A DNA stretch of 64,000 nucleotides from Marisa cornuarietis (GCA_004794655.1 SMMW01000001.1:1798001-1862000), one strand, 5' to 3'; shown: positions 47,120 to 61,355, counted from the first letter of the stretch. The notes: generated by a model from the sequence alone, not told the origin. Made by a program: numbers and translations.

Positions 47120-50100
47120 ATGCCTAGTGGGCTTGATGCGCTCAAGGCCAAATATAAATTGAACCAAGAGAGCGATACCTATCTTCTGCAACGTCTAGAG
47201 AAAACGGGCAAGCTTTTGGATACTGGAGCCAGTGTTGAGGAAGCTAGGCACGCCCACGAAGAAGTCACCTTAAAGTATGCAGGCGACTTTGATTTTGAAG
47301 GTGATGTAAAGGAATTTTTCGTACCGTCGCCTTCTGTGAAAGGTAAGTACTGTAAACAGAAATAAGTAAGTTGTTAGCTTCACTTCCAGTTTTATTTATA
47401 ACCGCATACCGGCTGTTTACAATAGGCTATTAGTATACCACTCTGTAGCGTAGAAGTAGAAGGAAATGTCAAGCTAAGCTTCCTGTAAAGGTTTATGACT
47501 GCATTAAGCATCACCAGTAATGCACTGTGTATGCCACCAGTAATCTCAACTCTATTATTTATAGTTTTCTTGTAATAATTGACACATTTCAGCCATTTCT
47601 GATAGATGATAATAAGAATATATCTTTACAATACATTTTATTTAGTTAATGGTGTATTGTTTATAGTTAAAAGTTTGTACTCAGTGTAAATTAATTTATT
47701 AGGTTACTGCCTGTTTTAGAGTTTTTTTTCAGTAGGTATCAGGGATATGATGGCATGATAGGGAAGGTATATATGGGAATAGTAAAACGCACAAAAGCCA
47801 TCAGGTTGTGTTGAAGGATTGGTGCTACACAGACACAAAATAATGTGTGAATTTTGGTGACATTTGTGACGAAATGTTGCAGCACTGAACAGGGTGGTAA
47901 GTTAGGTCCTTGAGTCACATTTTTAAAATACTAATTATTTTTTCAGAAGAACATACTCTTGTTTGCATGCACAAAGTGTTTTATCTGCCAGTTGTTTGGA
48001 TTCTAGATTCTATGGTGCCACTTCTGCAAATGCCAGGTGTTTTATTGTGTGACTAATTCATGTTAACTATAGAGCATTTGACAGGTGGAATTTTAACATT
48101 GTAGCAGAAAATTAGTAAGTAATTATATGCAAATGGTATTAATAGCAACACATATAACAATAGAAGTTTACCATCATACACTAGAACACATGCAACCAGG
48201 ATGTAGCTTTTCATGTATGAAATGCATCCAGTGGTGTTCTCCAAGTCTGTATGCAACATTAGGAAAACATGGCAAGCAGCCATGTGGGGGTAATCATGTT
48301 GATTTTGGCAGCTTAGGAATGTGAAGAGAAGTGAGTTTTTTCCCCTTTTTTTAAAATTGTAGATTCATTTTCTGAGAAGTTTGGTGAATGTAAGTTGACA
48401 TTTAACCAACATGATGAATGTGAAAGTATTCTTGAAGCTGAATTTTCAGGAGGCTGTAAGTCTTAAGTGTAACTCTCATCTGATAAGTACTGTGTTTTTT
48501 ATGTGCAGCATATTGGATTAATCAAATTAATTATGCATAAGCATTGTGGTCAGAGTGAACAAACATAATTGGCAGGTGTTCCAGCTGACTAAGCTGTACA
48601 TTTTGTGGCAGATTCTTTATGTTTGTTTTATCTTGCAAAAGTCATGTTTTTTATGGTTTCCTAGTCATCCTTGCAACAAGGAAACTACTACTTTTCATGA
48701 TTTACTTTGCATAAACAGTATTCATTAGGGACTGAATAATGATAGAGTTTTTCTAAAAGATATAGAAAATTTCATTGAAATTATATTTGTGTATATATAT
48801 ATATATATTGTTGTTCTAGTTCCATTCAGACTACAAAGAGAATGTTGATTGAATCTGTTCAAAGTTATACCATGGGTTTTTTTGTTTGGTTGTTTGTTTG
48901 TTGTTGTTTTTATATTTAATAGATGGCATACCAATAGATGTTCTGAAGCCATTGCTGGTCAACCGACGCCCAAACATTCTTATTTACTTCCATGATGGTG
49001 CTATGGTGTTTGGCTCCAGAAAGACCGCAAGCATAATATGCAAGATGCTTGCAGTGTAATTTTTTTCCATATTTATTTGTAATTGGGAAGTCCAGACTGA
49101 TGCTGTTATTAGTAATTAGCAGAAAATGTATTTCTTACTATCAGTTCCATTTATGTTGCTCACAAAGCTGAAGTAAACTGTCATCATTTCATATTAACAG
49201 TTCTGAATTAAATGAATAAATCTGCTTAGTGTCAGTAAATACAGTATGTACAGATGTGCATCTGTTAGGACAAACATTCACACATGAAGCTGAACGCGTT
49301 TGGGTGGATTTTGTGTAAATGTGTTCGTGTCTGTGTGTGTGTATGTGTGCATGTATGCTTAATTTGTGTACAACCTCAAAGTGTAAATTTAAGGGTCATT
49401 GTGACCCCTTATTTTAGGAATTTTCAGAGCCAGGATGACACTTCCTTCCTTCTCTATTCCTCTTTCTCTGCTTTTTCTCTATCTCACTCACATTTATGTT
49501 AATTTATAACTTTCCATTGCAGTGAGGCTCGCTGTATAATCATCAATGTGGAATACCGCCTGGCTCCAGAGTTTAAGTTTCCAGCATGTTATGATGATGC
49601 TAAATGTGTTGTTCGATGGGTCATGATGAACAAGGCTTTGATAGGTGATATTTTGTTCCCATCTTTATTTTTATGGAAAACATATCTACTTCTTTTTAAT
49701 AAACCACAGCACTTACTGAATGTTATCACTGAAGCATAATTATTATAGATTTGTTTATAGGGAGACCATCATTCTCCGTGTATTATACCAAGAGCAAACT
49801 GCAAGTTGTAATAGTCCAACGTTTTCAGATTTAGTGTAAAATGGGATAATTTAAACATGAGTTCTATCATTATTTATGTTGAAGAGTGCTATATTTGACA
49901 GACCTATAAAGCTTTCATCACCTTTATCACTCTTTCTTGTTTAACTAATGAGCACTTATTTTGGCAGGCATCTGATGTCGATGCCACTTAAAACTTTTCT
50001 TTGCCAACTAAAATAGGTTAATGTTGTTTTTAATTTTGTATGAAAGGGGAGTGGGGCTTGTTTTGTCTGTTTGCCTTATGCATTCATACAAAGACACAGT

Positions 50101-52555
50101 AAGTTACCTGATTTTATGATGTATCTAAGGACCAGGCCAGATGATAGAATACATTCTAACTTCTTTTAATTTCATTCATTCAGGGGCAGGGAATGAGAGC
50201 AAGATTGGTGTGGCAGGATCTGGAGCTGGTGGAAATATTGCTGCCACTGTGACACACGAAGTACCAGGTATTGCTTATCAGGTATGTTGATATTGTGCAT
50301 TTGAAAAAAGCTGATTTGCATTATGTATAACTGATTTTCTTTAGAGCAGGTTGAGTTGATGTTTTGTGTGCAGATACTCATATGCTCAAGCAAATGTGCT
50401 GTTAGAGTTGTTCCTGCAACTGACATTTTTCTGGCACTAACTTTAGTTTTTTCTCCATTTGTATCTGACTGTAGTGGAAAAGTTCTTTCTGTAGAAATGC
50501 TGCAAGCAACTGAATAAGTGTGTAATGCTCTGAGGTTGATTCTGTCTGTGATCATTGACAACAAAGTGAATCCAAAATCATACTAAAGAGTAAGGGATGT
50601 AGTCTTGTACAATCTACAGTGATGCTTTTTGTTTGAACAGGTCCTGATCTACCCCTTTGTTGATTTTCGCTTTGGACAGCCGTCAGTTGAAGAATTTCAT
50701 GTGGGACTAAAATCACAAGAACATTTGACATGGTGAGACAGTAGTTTAACAGGAACAGTTTTGATGGTTTTCTTATGATTTTAATTGTTTCTGTAATGCA
50801 AGTGGCTGCCCTCATTCACAATGTCTTACTCTTATGATGGAGTTTTATTCCAGTTTAAAGAGACACTAACATGGTTTACAAAGTGCATCAAATGCCATAA
50901 CACTGTTGTGTCTTCAAAAGTATGGTTTCTATTGAAATCATTTTTTTTTTAAGTTTGCACACTACCATGACAATCAGCTCAGCTCAGTTTGTCCTTACGC
51001 ATGAAAACTTTAGTATGATGTCTTTGGAAGTGTGTTGATTGATATTTAATTTTTAGCTTACATTACATTAATACTTACATTAATGTTCAGGTTATGATTT
51101 GTTTACCAACAGCAAAAACCTGTTTGATAATTTATTTTAACACTACTCATTATGAGCTTTGGAGTGAAAAACAAGAACTTGATTTTGCTTGAGAACCGGT
51201 CTGGCTATGACCCTTTAAACATTTTGATTATGTACCAGAGGATCACGATTTTTACCGCAGAAATATTCTAGGTGCCACAAAAACCAAACAGCATGTAATG
51301 GTGTTTATGTTTATGTAGACATTTTTTTATCTTTATTTTTGGATGACAGGTGTACCGAGCAGTTCCTGAATACTGCAGAGGAAGTTACCAACCCTCGTGT
51401 GTCTCCTCTCTTGCAGCCAAATTTTGCAAAACTTCCACCAACACTTATTATTGTTGCAGAGATAGACTCTTTGAGGGATGCTTGTTATGGTGAGAAAGCA
51501 CATGAATTTGTATTGTGACTTGTTCTGCATATATATATATATATGTTCCAGCCATTACCCAATCATTCAAAGTTATTATATAATGTCATAAATTTTTTAA
51601 TTTGTCAGAATTTTAAAAAATTTATGAAACAGCAAATGCATAGCAGGACACATCAGACTGGGAGATTACAACACTGCCACCACCACAACATTTTTCCTAA
51701 TTGTATTAAAATGTGTCCATATCTTACAGTTATGATATTCTTTAAATCTCCCAACATTCAAATTTCAGCCTGTTCAAAGAAGAAGACATGATATTTTCAT
51801 AGGAACAGAAATTTCATATAAATGAAATTTTATCTTCTGTTGATAAGTGTATTTTCTCAAAGCAGGTTAAGTAACACAGTCATGAGTGGAAAATTTACAT
51901 TTGCAGAAATGTGTTATCAACTCTTAATGATGTCACATTCTGCCACTGTCTTTGTGATTGATCAAAAAGGATAAAAAGCATTAAAATCCAGATAAACTGA
52001 GAGCAGATCTGATAGTAAAATGTGCAATGTGTTCTGCTTTGTTGTGTTTCCTTCAGAATATAAAAAGAAAGTCAAGGAGGCAGGGATATCGGTGGAAAGT
52101 ATGCTGTGCAAAGGAACAGTTCATGGTTTCTTTTCACAACCAGGTGCAACTGAAATGTTTTCTTAAATTCTAGTTGTAAAAAAATGTATTTATTATCATC
52201 CATTTTCTTAAATTCTTGTTGTAAATTTATTATAGTCTATTACTTCTGTGTAATGTTTCTATATTTATTAGGGTATGTTGTTTCTAGCTATCTAAAATTT
52301 TTACTGTTAACGGTATATGTTTTTCAGAGTTGGCAAAGAGAGTTGTTTAAAAGAAAGGTGGAAAAGGTGATGAAACAATATGCTGATGTCTGTATTTTTT
52401 TATTATTTGTAAAATTGTTTGCTGCTGTTAAATCATTACTTTTATTCTTTGATTCTTATTCTTTGTTTTTCGAATTGTCTTCAGGCCACTTCAAGGAGAC
52501 CAACAGAAGAGCTCGAGAAAAGATAATTAATTTTATGAAAAAGTATGGATCTTAA
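47120..52555 (+). CDS. Alpha/beta hydrolase fold-3 (HSL/AADAC type) protein lacking the catalytic serine
   Basis: Nine exons: 47120-47342, 48363-48455, 48923-49055, 49523-49644, 50184-50281, 50641-50732, 51350-51489, 52057-52143, 52485-52555. All junctions are GT-AG and in phase, giving 352 aa, the usual length for the family. Family signatures are YFHDGA (129-132, normally HGGG/A), EYRLAPE (160-166), GSGAGG (202-207, normally GDSAGG), D293 in EIDSLRD and H323 in VHGFF. Asp and His of the triad are kept, but the nucleophile position is G204 and the oxyanion loop has D130. There is no signal peptide or membrane anchor, so it is probably cytosolic. It is most likely an inactive or non-hydrolytic relative of carboxylesterases that could bind a small ligand or partner; that is inference. 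The short exon 2 is supported by its open frame and matching phases only. Confidence 0.85.
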
Positions 52556-55254
52556 GCCAGATAGGGAAAAATTGCTACCATGCCTTCTGCCAGTAGCTCT
52601 AGCAAAGTGTGCAATTGTGACAGAATGTACAAGAACATACAGAATATTTTCAAACAGTTTATGTTTACTTACACAAGGCATTTCTTCTGTCACATATCAT
52701 ATAGATTGAAATATCGCATCCATGTTGTTTCACTGTACATTGGATTTTTGAATCCCTGAAACGTCATCATTTAGGCAGTGTTTAAAAGATGTGCACATTT
52801 GTGGTAAAGAGCATGCAAAAGTTTCACGTAAATAACCTTTTTTCTATATATGAAATAATCAGATTTTGTTTTTTGTGCAAAGCAATGTCAGCAACTCACA
52901 AAAAACATATTCATCTCTCCAATGTAAACAACTCACACAAAAAGATACTTATTTCTCTTGACTTTTACTCTTTAGATTTTATAGGATTATAAACCATATC
53001 ACAGTGCTAGGGAACATCCGTATCAATTTAATTTTTTCAAGAATGGCTTTGGATACAAATCTGCTTGCTCACAAAGTATTACATTATGATGTACATCTTT
53101 TCATGATCGTCAGCTTTGTGGTTTTTTTTTCTATTTTGTAAGTTGCCTACCTTTAGTAGATGACACATGTGATGTATGGAATATTATAAGCCAGAACTTC
53201 CACAAGCTCAAGACTAGCAGCAGCTTAGCGAGAAGGGGAGAGAAAATAGGTGGAGTGCCCAGTATATGTCCTGCATATATGTACACACAAAACTACAATT
53301 CTCTAAAATTTCTCGTGGATGTTTCAGTAAAGATGTCATTTTTCACTTTTCTCTCCTCAAAAGGAGTGGTGAGTTTCATATAAAGTTTGGAACAGCAGCA
53401 GATATTAAAGAGGCAAGTATCATGGCAAATTTTTGTGAACAAACCTGAGAGACATACACAGGCAAAACAAAGAAACTGAAGCACATGGGCTAACAAAAGC
53501 CTTAGAGCTTTTCTTAGCTTTTTTATCAACTGCTTTACTCATATTGCTTTTCAACAGCTACAATCATGTTGAGTCACAGCATGTAACTGGCATCTAAAGC
53601 ATTTTCCTTGCACTAATAAAGACAAATTAATAGCATTCATTTACTTGCGTGCTCCAAAATTTGTGTAAATGTTATTACTTGTATTTAAAATCCTGTAGCA
53701 AATGTTCAAATGCTGTTATTTTGCTGTATATTTTTCATGCACATGTATTTTATATAAGGAGGATTTTGCTCAAGAAACCCACATAGCCCTTATTGATAGT
53801 TGATGCTGGTGTATTAACATGATGAAGATGGTTCATATGAGTGACATGAATTTGCTTATAACACACACTATCTCCAACTGGCAGTGTTACTGTAACTTTA
53901 ACTTACAAAAGTGAGTCTGGCACATAACTGTATACACCCTTGTTAGAAAACTTGGCATCATAGGCTACGCCACTTTTGTGAACACAGCAAGATCAAAAAT
54001 AGAAGATAATCTTATGTGTGTTGAAAAGCATTAAAAAGTCTTTCTTTTGCTATTAGGACCTTCAACAACTGTAATTAAATGATAGCTATAAGTATTTCTT
54101 TCTGAAAAAATGTATTTTAAAGTTTCCTTCATTTGTTTAAAAAACATTTATGCTTCCTTACAAAAAATTGTGTATAGTGATTTTTTCTTGCACATAGTCT
54201 CAATATTCAGTTACACAATCCATGGAACAAGCTAGAAAAAGACAATGTTCTTTCGTGGCTGTAAAAGTGCAGTATGGGAAGATTCTGGCCAGAGAATCCA
54301 GACATAAATAGTGATCTGCAAGATGTTTTGGTTTTGCTTCGTGTTTTTTAACCTGAAAGTTGCAATCCATTTGTGCATCTACCAAACTACAAGACTTATT
54401 CGTTATCAAATTTGAATCAAGTGGATGTTGAGGATTCATCAAGTTGTGAATGTAATTAACATTTGCATGACTTCTAGTGCCTATATGTGCTAAACTATTC
54501 AAAGCAATCATGGTATGGAATCTATTTCTCATGTACATGCATTCACATCACCCGTGTTGATGTGTCAACAGGATACATTTACTAATATATATATATATAT
54601 ATGTGCAGATATTTTATCATAAACTAGCCATGTAAATGCAATCTCTATACTTTGTGAGAAGCGGCTATGCAGTGCATCCTGAACAAGACTTGTTTGTTTG
54701 AACAGCTTGCATGAATGACTAAAATTTATTCTTGAAATTCTTTCATAAGCACGAATACACACTGCATACAAATATGCACATGTTTCAACATAAATAAGTG
54801 CAGTTTTCACAAGGTCCCTCACAGATTAACGTGCTTTGAATGTTCTCTTCATGAAAACACAATGCTTTGTGTTCAATGATATTGTTGGTATTGTGAGCTT
54901 TTATGTTTTTCCATTATCCTGCTAGTTGTTAATTATTGTGATGAGGTGGAAACAGTACTCAGACCAAACCAAATGGGATAATCTTCAAGACCAGTAATTG
55001 ATGGTGTGCGCACTGATGGACCGGTCCATAGGATGAGACATAAATGGGATGCTTTTTTTCAGGTTTTTGTGGAAATTGAACTTAGTGCCTTTCTAATAGG
55101 CTTTCTACCCAGCGCTATAACCATGACAAACACAAGCAGTAATTTTCACCAGAAAACTCTGCAGTTGTGCCTCCATATATACGCTGATTTGGAATCTGTG
55201 GACAAAGCATGGTCTGCTATTTGCCTACAGAAACAATACGAGTGGCATTATTCT
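52556..55254. other. Downstream of the hydrolase gene, no gene seen
   Basis: Presumed 3' UTR and intergenic DNA. An AATAAA at about 53616 and a short TA repeat (54584-54602) are the only signals. A 112-codon minus frame at 54200-54538 has no recognisable motif. Confidence 0.35.
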
Positions 55255-55580
55255 GAGCCCTTTAAGGTTTGTCCAATAGGCAGTTAGGGAGATCAACAAA
55301 TAGAGAGTTGCAGTAATGCAGACAACAATACAAAAGCAGACATGAGCATTTTGGTGCCAGAAACTGACGGGATGGGTCGGATGTGACTGATCCTGTGAAG
55401 CTCAATTAAGATAGATTTAGACTGTATTGATTTGAGATTCAAGAGACAATGATGCATGGATGGTAATGCCAAGATTCCAGGTGATCTGGGAAAAAGAAAT
55501 GTTATCCCCAAAGAAAGTAAAGATTGTAGAGGATCCCAGACATTTAATGTCACTCTGCATTTTTTGGTATTGTTCAAGCC
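55255..55580 (-). mobile_element. Old CR1/L2-like LINE fragment
   Basis: The minus frame keeps the C-terminal pattern of L2 polyproteins (ELHRISHIRPIPSVSGTKML, then MSAFVLL and an out-of-frame YCNSLF). Confidence 0.5.
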
Positions 55581-58089
55581 CTAGATAAGAAAATACTGGT
55601 TATTCATATAATTTTTACAAAATAGCTTTTTGATCTTACAGCCCTTGCATAGGTTAAATATGTAGCAGGAATGGGTTATTGTTTGTGTAGATATGTATTT
55701 TGAGTCTGTGTTTAGACTTTGTTTCACATACATAAAATGTACAAAACTATTAAATTGTTTGTAGATGTTTTGAGATGATGGAGACAGAAGGTCAAAAATT
55801 ACCATCATTTGCATTAAAGGAATAACCCATTTTTATAGGAAAAAACAAGCACAAGGTTATGGCTACTACACAGTAGTGTGCCATGCCGGTCCAAATGTTG
55901 TTGACATTTTAGAGGATCTCCTTCCTCATCCTGTCCCCTTCACATTATTTATTTTGCAACCATTGGGATTAACAGTTCAGATTTAAGATTCAAGTGAATG
56001 TTCAAGGTAAAAAGTATGTATGTGTGTGTGTGTATGTTTGTGTGAGGGAGAAAGTGAAAGAGAGTAAGTTGTCTGTCCACCTGCATTTATGTCCATTTGC
56101 AATGGTGTGTATGAAATTTGTATCATTAATTTTGGTTAATGTTTAGTCCTTTGTCTGAGATGTAAACATCTTGTACTACTGAAAATGATTTCACAGGACA
56201 TTCTTTCCAATCGGAAAGTCCTTGTTATGACTAAAACTCAAAAAGTTTGTAGTCGAGATTGCTGGAAAAGGTGAAAATCAAAACAGGGAGAACGTCTCCT
56301 CACACCTACCAGATTTCTGTGCAAAATAACTGTATAAATATCTGTTGCTTGCAGTGCCATTTTTAGTTATAAATCTTTTGCTTATTGCAACACACTGCCT
56401 TTGACATCAAAATAAGAGATTTTCAAAAAGTATTATGTGGATGAACGAATGAATGAAGAACAAACACAGATTGCTATTTGAATTAGCATCTGTTGTGTGG
56501 ATACTCATGAACCATTTTAGTATTCAACATATTTGGATATACCTGGCTCTGTTTTGAACCAGATGATCCATATCCATGTATACAATGTAACTAAACCATC
56601 AGTACTAATGGTCAGTTTTCTGAAGCAGATCACATTCTTCTGCCTCAAAGCTTGTTGGTATAGATTCGGGCGCTGTTATTCCAAATCACTGTATGTTGAT
56701 GGTTATTGTTTAACCAAAAGGACAGTTGTGACAGTTGCTTTTTGTTGGCAATTTTTTTATTCATTTCCATGAGGTTGTTTACGCCTCACGTTTTAATATT
56801 GACAGACATAAAAATGCATATTAATCTTATTTATAAATGTATTGTGCTTTACACCCTTTTGTATATCTACATTGTTTAGTGTCGCTCAGCTGTACAATCT
56901 TATAATTTTCCATGAACTGCATTACCTATGTACTAAGGCAGTTCTTGCTGTTTAATTATAGAATTAAATGTTTATGATCATGTAAACAGGCTTTGTTTCT
57001 TCTGGATTTTATTTTTTATTTGTTCTTCCAGTGACCGGTTAGATCTTAAAAGTACGCTTGTTTTTAGTTTCTCCTCCTTCAGCTCTCTGTACCTTCTCAA
57101 CTCTTTGTACCTTCTCTATGCCTTAGTCTGTGCTGTTTTACAAAATAAATAGTACCAAAATCAATCTTCATTGATAGCACCATATTGACAGCTTTTTAAT
57201 GCCACTGAAAAGAATGACTAGTGATGGGTGGGTGATTGCATACCCCCACTGCTTTATGTAGAAACATGATCGATGTGCTGCATAAAATGGAGCCTTGTCA
57301 CTGAGGGATGTTAAATCTTCACTGGCAAGACAAGAATAGGCAAAGTATTATAACAAATGCAGAAGCTACATAAATGTTGGATTAGGAAATGTTAACAGGA
57401 AAACATTAAGGGTACCATAACTAAGTGGCTATGGGACAGTGGTTCAGACTGTTCATGACATGGCATGCATCCAACTCACTTTTTCCAATGTTTTTCACCT
57501 TCTCTGGTAAATTGTGTCGCAGGGTGGTGATGGTGTGGGGTTACTTTTGTAGTGGGTGCTGAGGAGTGAGCCCATGACTTTGAGCCTGGAAATAGTGCAC
57601 TAATAAAAAGTAAATATGAACATAGATGATCAGCACACTGGCATAGTAAACTGGCCTGCCACACTGTACAGGCAAGGCCAAAGACTGAGAGGGCTGGTCA
57701 GCAGGGGGCACGACACAAACTGGTGTCTCGAAACATGTTGCGGCCGGTGAAATGAGGCTGTTTGAAAGTATTTTCCCAGATGATCGTGTTTACTTGGTGA
57801 AAGATGCATCTGGTCAATAGAGCCCAGTGACCACAAGCCCAGTGGTGGAGAAGCTTTCTCTGCATCACTGGGCAAAGGTTTTCCACAATGAAAGCACCAG
57901 CCAGGGCTCTGTTCCCATATGTTCACAACCAAGTATTTGTCCCTACAGTTGTTACCATTGCATGCTGACCATGAGGTGGAAGAGTTCTGCAGTCAAGATA
58001 GCTAGTTACACAGCCAAAGGGACATGGTGTAGACAACAACTCAGCTAACCTGGTCCAGGGATGCAAGACATGGACTGCTTGCTGGGATA
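55581..58089. other. Intergenic, no gene recognised
   Basis: AT-rich, with overlapping short frames on both strands. A 100-codon minus frame at 57630-57932 has a CxxC (WCFHCGK) but no family I recognise. Confidence 0.35.
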
Positions 58090-58390
58090 CAAGAAAGTAT
58101 CCAGGCATTCAACACTATAAGAGCCTTATAAAATTGCTCTGAATTTCCCATACAGAACATGAGACCAACATATATGGTCATCGCATTTCCATGAACTTCT
58201 GACAGCTGTGAAGCGGCGCAAGCTGATTTGGTTAGGCCATGGGACCCAGCGTGACTGTCCTTGAAGGGTGGTGGACGCCGAGGCACCGAAAACACTGGCT
58301 GGCTACCATTAAAGATCGGACTGGCCATGCTACGTAAGACTTGCTTATTGCCTAAGGGGAAAACCTTATCAGCCGCTACATCTGTCCCCT
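58090..58390 (+). mobile_element. RTE-like LINE C-terminal fragment
   Basis: Broken plus frames resemble the C-terminal pattern of RTE-type LINEs: LIWLGHGTQRD, then TPRHRKHWLATIKDRTGHAT and DLLIA. Strongly decayed. Confidence 0.45.
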
Positions 58391-58994
58391 TGACCACTTT
58401 CCCTTGACAGCTATAATCGGCGGAACAGCTAGCATAGCTGGCTGTCAGCTGGTACCAGTGAAAAGACCAATGACAACAAAGGGAAGTAACAAGCGAGAAC
58501 GAGCATCTTTTGCATCCTTATCTCCCTTTGCTTGTTACTCTTGTCTGGTACCCGCAGCTCGTTATTTCGCCAATCCCGCCACATTTCCTGACATTACGGA
58601 TTTACCCCCATACCCGACATCCCTAGTTATCCCTAACATTTACCTACTTTATTCGCGACCTTCGCCTCTCGCTCGCTCAACGTTTGTGTTGGACGAATGG
58701 TGGCAGTTAGATATCGAGTTCGGAGTGCTTTTGTCTTTTAAAACAAACCGATCCCTCCCTTCTGTCTGCTTTCTTCGCTAATCCACGTTTTTGTATGAAG
58801 CATGCCTCAACACCTGACAGAGAAAATGCGTCGCTGCATCTTACAATTAGCTTTTATGTTGTTGACCTCACAACGTCGCTCTACCTAGAATTTAAATGGT
58901 ATCAGAAGGTTAAATTTTAATTCCGGCTCTCGGTGTCATGGCGGTGTAGTGAAGGCGTGAACAGGTTGAGATAATGACGATAAGTGCAAGAGAG

Positions 58995-59122
58995 GGAACT
59001 GGTGTTTTACACCGAGCCAGCATCTAAGGCGATAACACGGTAAGGCAGCCAGCCCTGTAAACAAATGCCACATGCAGAGAAAGAACAGCGTGCCCGAGAC
59101 GAGAGCTGAACCCAGGACAGCA
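58995..59122 (-). mobile_element. tRNA-derived SINE, partial
   Basis: About 80% identical by eye to 61356-61480, including the B-box region (minus strand GGGTTCAGCTCTCG); the A-box end is missing. Confidence 0.6.
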
Positions 59123-59589
59123 TAATGTGCAAGAGGATGACAGTTATACTTCGATCGGTGTTTGGTTCAGTAAAATAAACAGGAACTGTTCTCTTTAAAA
59201 TGCGTCGATCCTGAAGTCGTTATAAAAACTACGGGCACAAACAAATCAGCAGCGCAAAAAATGTGGGTAGGTGTATGGGGACTCACGATTATCGTTGTTA
59301 GTGTATGCTGCTACGCATGTATTGTGGACTACTGGAAGACTCGTTATACTTTCCTAACAACTCTTTCGCGTGACTGTCGACAATGAAAAGCTATACTCTC
59401 GACGAAATAAAATAATATGAACAGAATCTACAAGAAATTTTTTAAATCTGTAAATTCAACAGATTGTTTGGCTTCCTCATTCCCTTTTGACAATACTACT
59501 ATAGTTAATTCCTACTGCCAAGAACCATTGGTGTCATGGTTGACAACACTGTGCATCACCTTTGTCTCCCGTAATGCTAACATATGTTA

Positions 59590-59990
59590 ATTGTTATCAT
59601 CTCAGTTACATTAGCCAGATCCAAAAACATCTTTTATCAGACGCCACCACTAAACGCATTGTTCTCTTCCGCCCTCCTCTCTCGCATTGACTATTGTGAC
59701 TGTTTTCTGTTTTAATGAGTCTGCCATCGATGTTCTTCAACGCGTTCAGAAAAAAATGCTCTCCATTTCATTTTCAAGAAGCAGAAACCCGGTCATTTCT
59801 TTCCTTGCCGCATTCCAATGGCTCCCAGTACCTAAACGCATTCAGTACAATATCAACCTCTTTTCTTACGTGTTTCAAGGGGGCTGGCCCCGCCCACCTA
59901 TTGCCGTCAGCTCTACAAACCATCTCCTTCTAACCGATTCTCTTCCAGCTCCTTACGTCCTCGAACTCGTCGTGACACTGTAATCGGACT
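59590..59990 (+). mobile_element. CR1/L2-like LINE C-terminal fragment
   Basis: Frames read SRIDYCDCF, LQRVQKKMLSISFSRSRN and FQWLPVPKRIQYNINLFSYV, matching the L2 C-terminal pattern. Frameshifted. Confidence 0.6.
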
Positions 59991-60114
59991 GATCTATTTT
60001 AAATGGCTAACTAAACACCATGGCAAAGAGAAATGGACTGACTATAGCGCTTTACGACCCTTTGCCACTGCCAAGCCCCATGGAAAAGTGGGTAAGATAG
60101 ATCGAGTAGAGGAA

Positions 60115-60495
60115 GCCCGGTCAATTTGCAGCAACTGAGGCTTTTACTGCTTTGCCGAGCAACTCGGGTGCAAGTGCCGATATCTCTATTAATATACTCA
60201 ATTTTGAGCGCTACGTCATCCACTCCGTGGACATTTGCCTTGCGGCAACCGAGTTTTCTACTGCCCCACCTTGCAGGAGCTGACACCTTACGGCAAATCA
60301 GGTTCCACGGAGAAGTGGATGAGATGGCAGTAGATGAAACCCGGTTAATTTTCAGCAACCGAGCTTTGTACTGCTCTACCAAGCAGGACCCGTCACCTTA
60401 CGGCAAGTCACGTGCAAGCGCTGATTTCTATCCTCTGTTAATATACTCTTTTTTTTTTTAGCGTGACGTCTTCCCCTCCGTTGACGTTTGCCTCG
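60115..60495 (+). repeat. Imperfect direct repeats
   Basis: The segment 60115-60240 recurs at 60340-60494 (GTTAATATACTC, TGACGTC/TACGTC, CTCCGTTGACGTTTGCCT). A partial third unit (GCAACCGAG, ACCTTACGGCAA) begins near 60246. Confidence 0.6.
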
Positions 60496-60942
60496 TGCTG
60501 CGCCGCTCTTGACGGGACCATCCGAGGTACAGGGATGCAGGGGTGAGGAGACGAAGTAGTGCCACCACTACATGCTGTTCTAACAGGCGCTGCCACTACA
60601 AAACACTGCTAGCACTGCAGCTGCTCTAACAGGCGCCCCCGTTAGCCGTTACAGTGCATTTGATCTACGCTCCTTTTTGCTCTTTGACCCACTCAGCCGC
60701 AACACACTGCCCCTTCAAATTCCCCAGAAATCCACTCTTTCTTCTTGCAAAACCTTTATGAAATAATTTTTCTCTTGTCAGATCCATGACCTTCCTGTAC
60801 TTGCTATAGGGGTGACACTGTGTATATGCGTTCTTGTATTTATTTTTCATGTACACGTCTATGGGGCGCCAAGGGGGGAAATTTGTATATTTTTCTTCCT
60901 CTAGCTATACGATTCACTTTATAATTATAGAGTGCGTCCCAT
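60496..60942. other. No gene seen
   Basis: Contains a short imperfect duplication (CTAACAGGCGC at about 60580 and 60628). Nothing else is recognised. Confidence 0.35.
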
Positions 60943-60990
60943 TATGCGTGTGTGTGTGTGTGTGCGCGCGCGCGCGAGGGGGGGGGGGCG
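60943..60990. repeat. (GT)n(GC)n tract followed by a G run
   Basis: About nine GT units, six GC units, then GAGGGGGGGGGGCG. Alternating purine-pyrimidine next to a G run. Confidence 0.85.
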
Positions 60991-61355
60991 ATCGTACGTG
61001 TGCGCTTTGAATTGCTCGTGCAAGAACTGACACTTTACAATTATTATTATTAAGACGTGTGTGAATCGATTCTTTACTCTTGTGATCAGACATCCTTTGA
61101 ATGATCAAAGCAAACGATAATCAGCCATGAGAGCTCTTGTCGAGGGCGACATGGATTTGATGGGGGAAGCTGAATTTTGTGTGAAGCAATCACAATTAAA
61201 AGTCTTTAACGTCATTGATGTGAACACATTCAATGACTCATAGATGACGGTTTGGGGATGCAAGCTAAACGTTATTAATTCTTGCCACGAGAAATGAGGA
61301 ATGAGCTGAGGGAGTCATCCTCGGAAGGAGACACCGGTCATTACGGATGTGGGGG

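Noticed and set aside
54200..54538. 112-codon minus frame downstream of the hydrolase gene
   Set aside because: No motif, no splice context and AT-rich surroundings; length is compatible with chance.
57630..57932. 100-codon minus frame with a CxxC
   Set aside because: A single CxxC is not enough, and overlapping frames on both strands have equal length. Possibly an unrecognised repeat.
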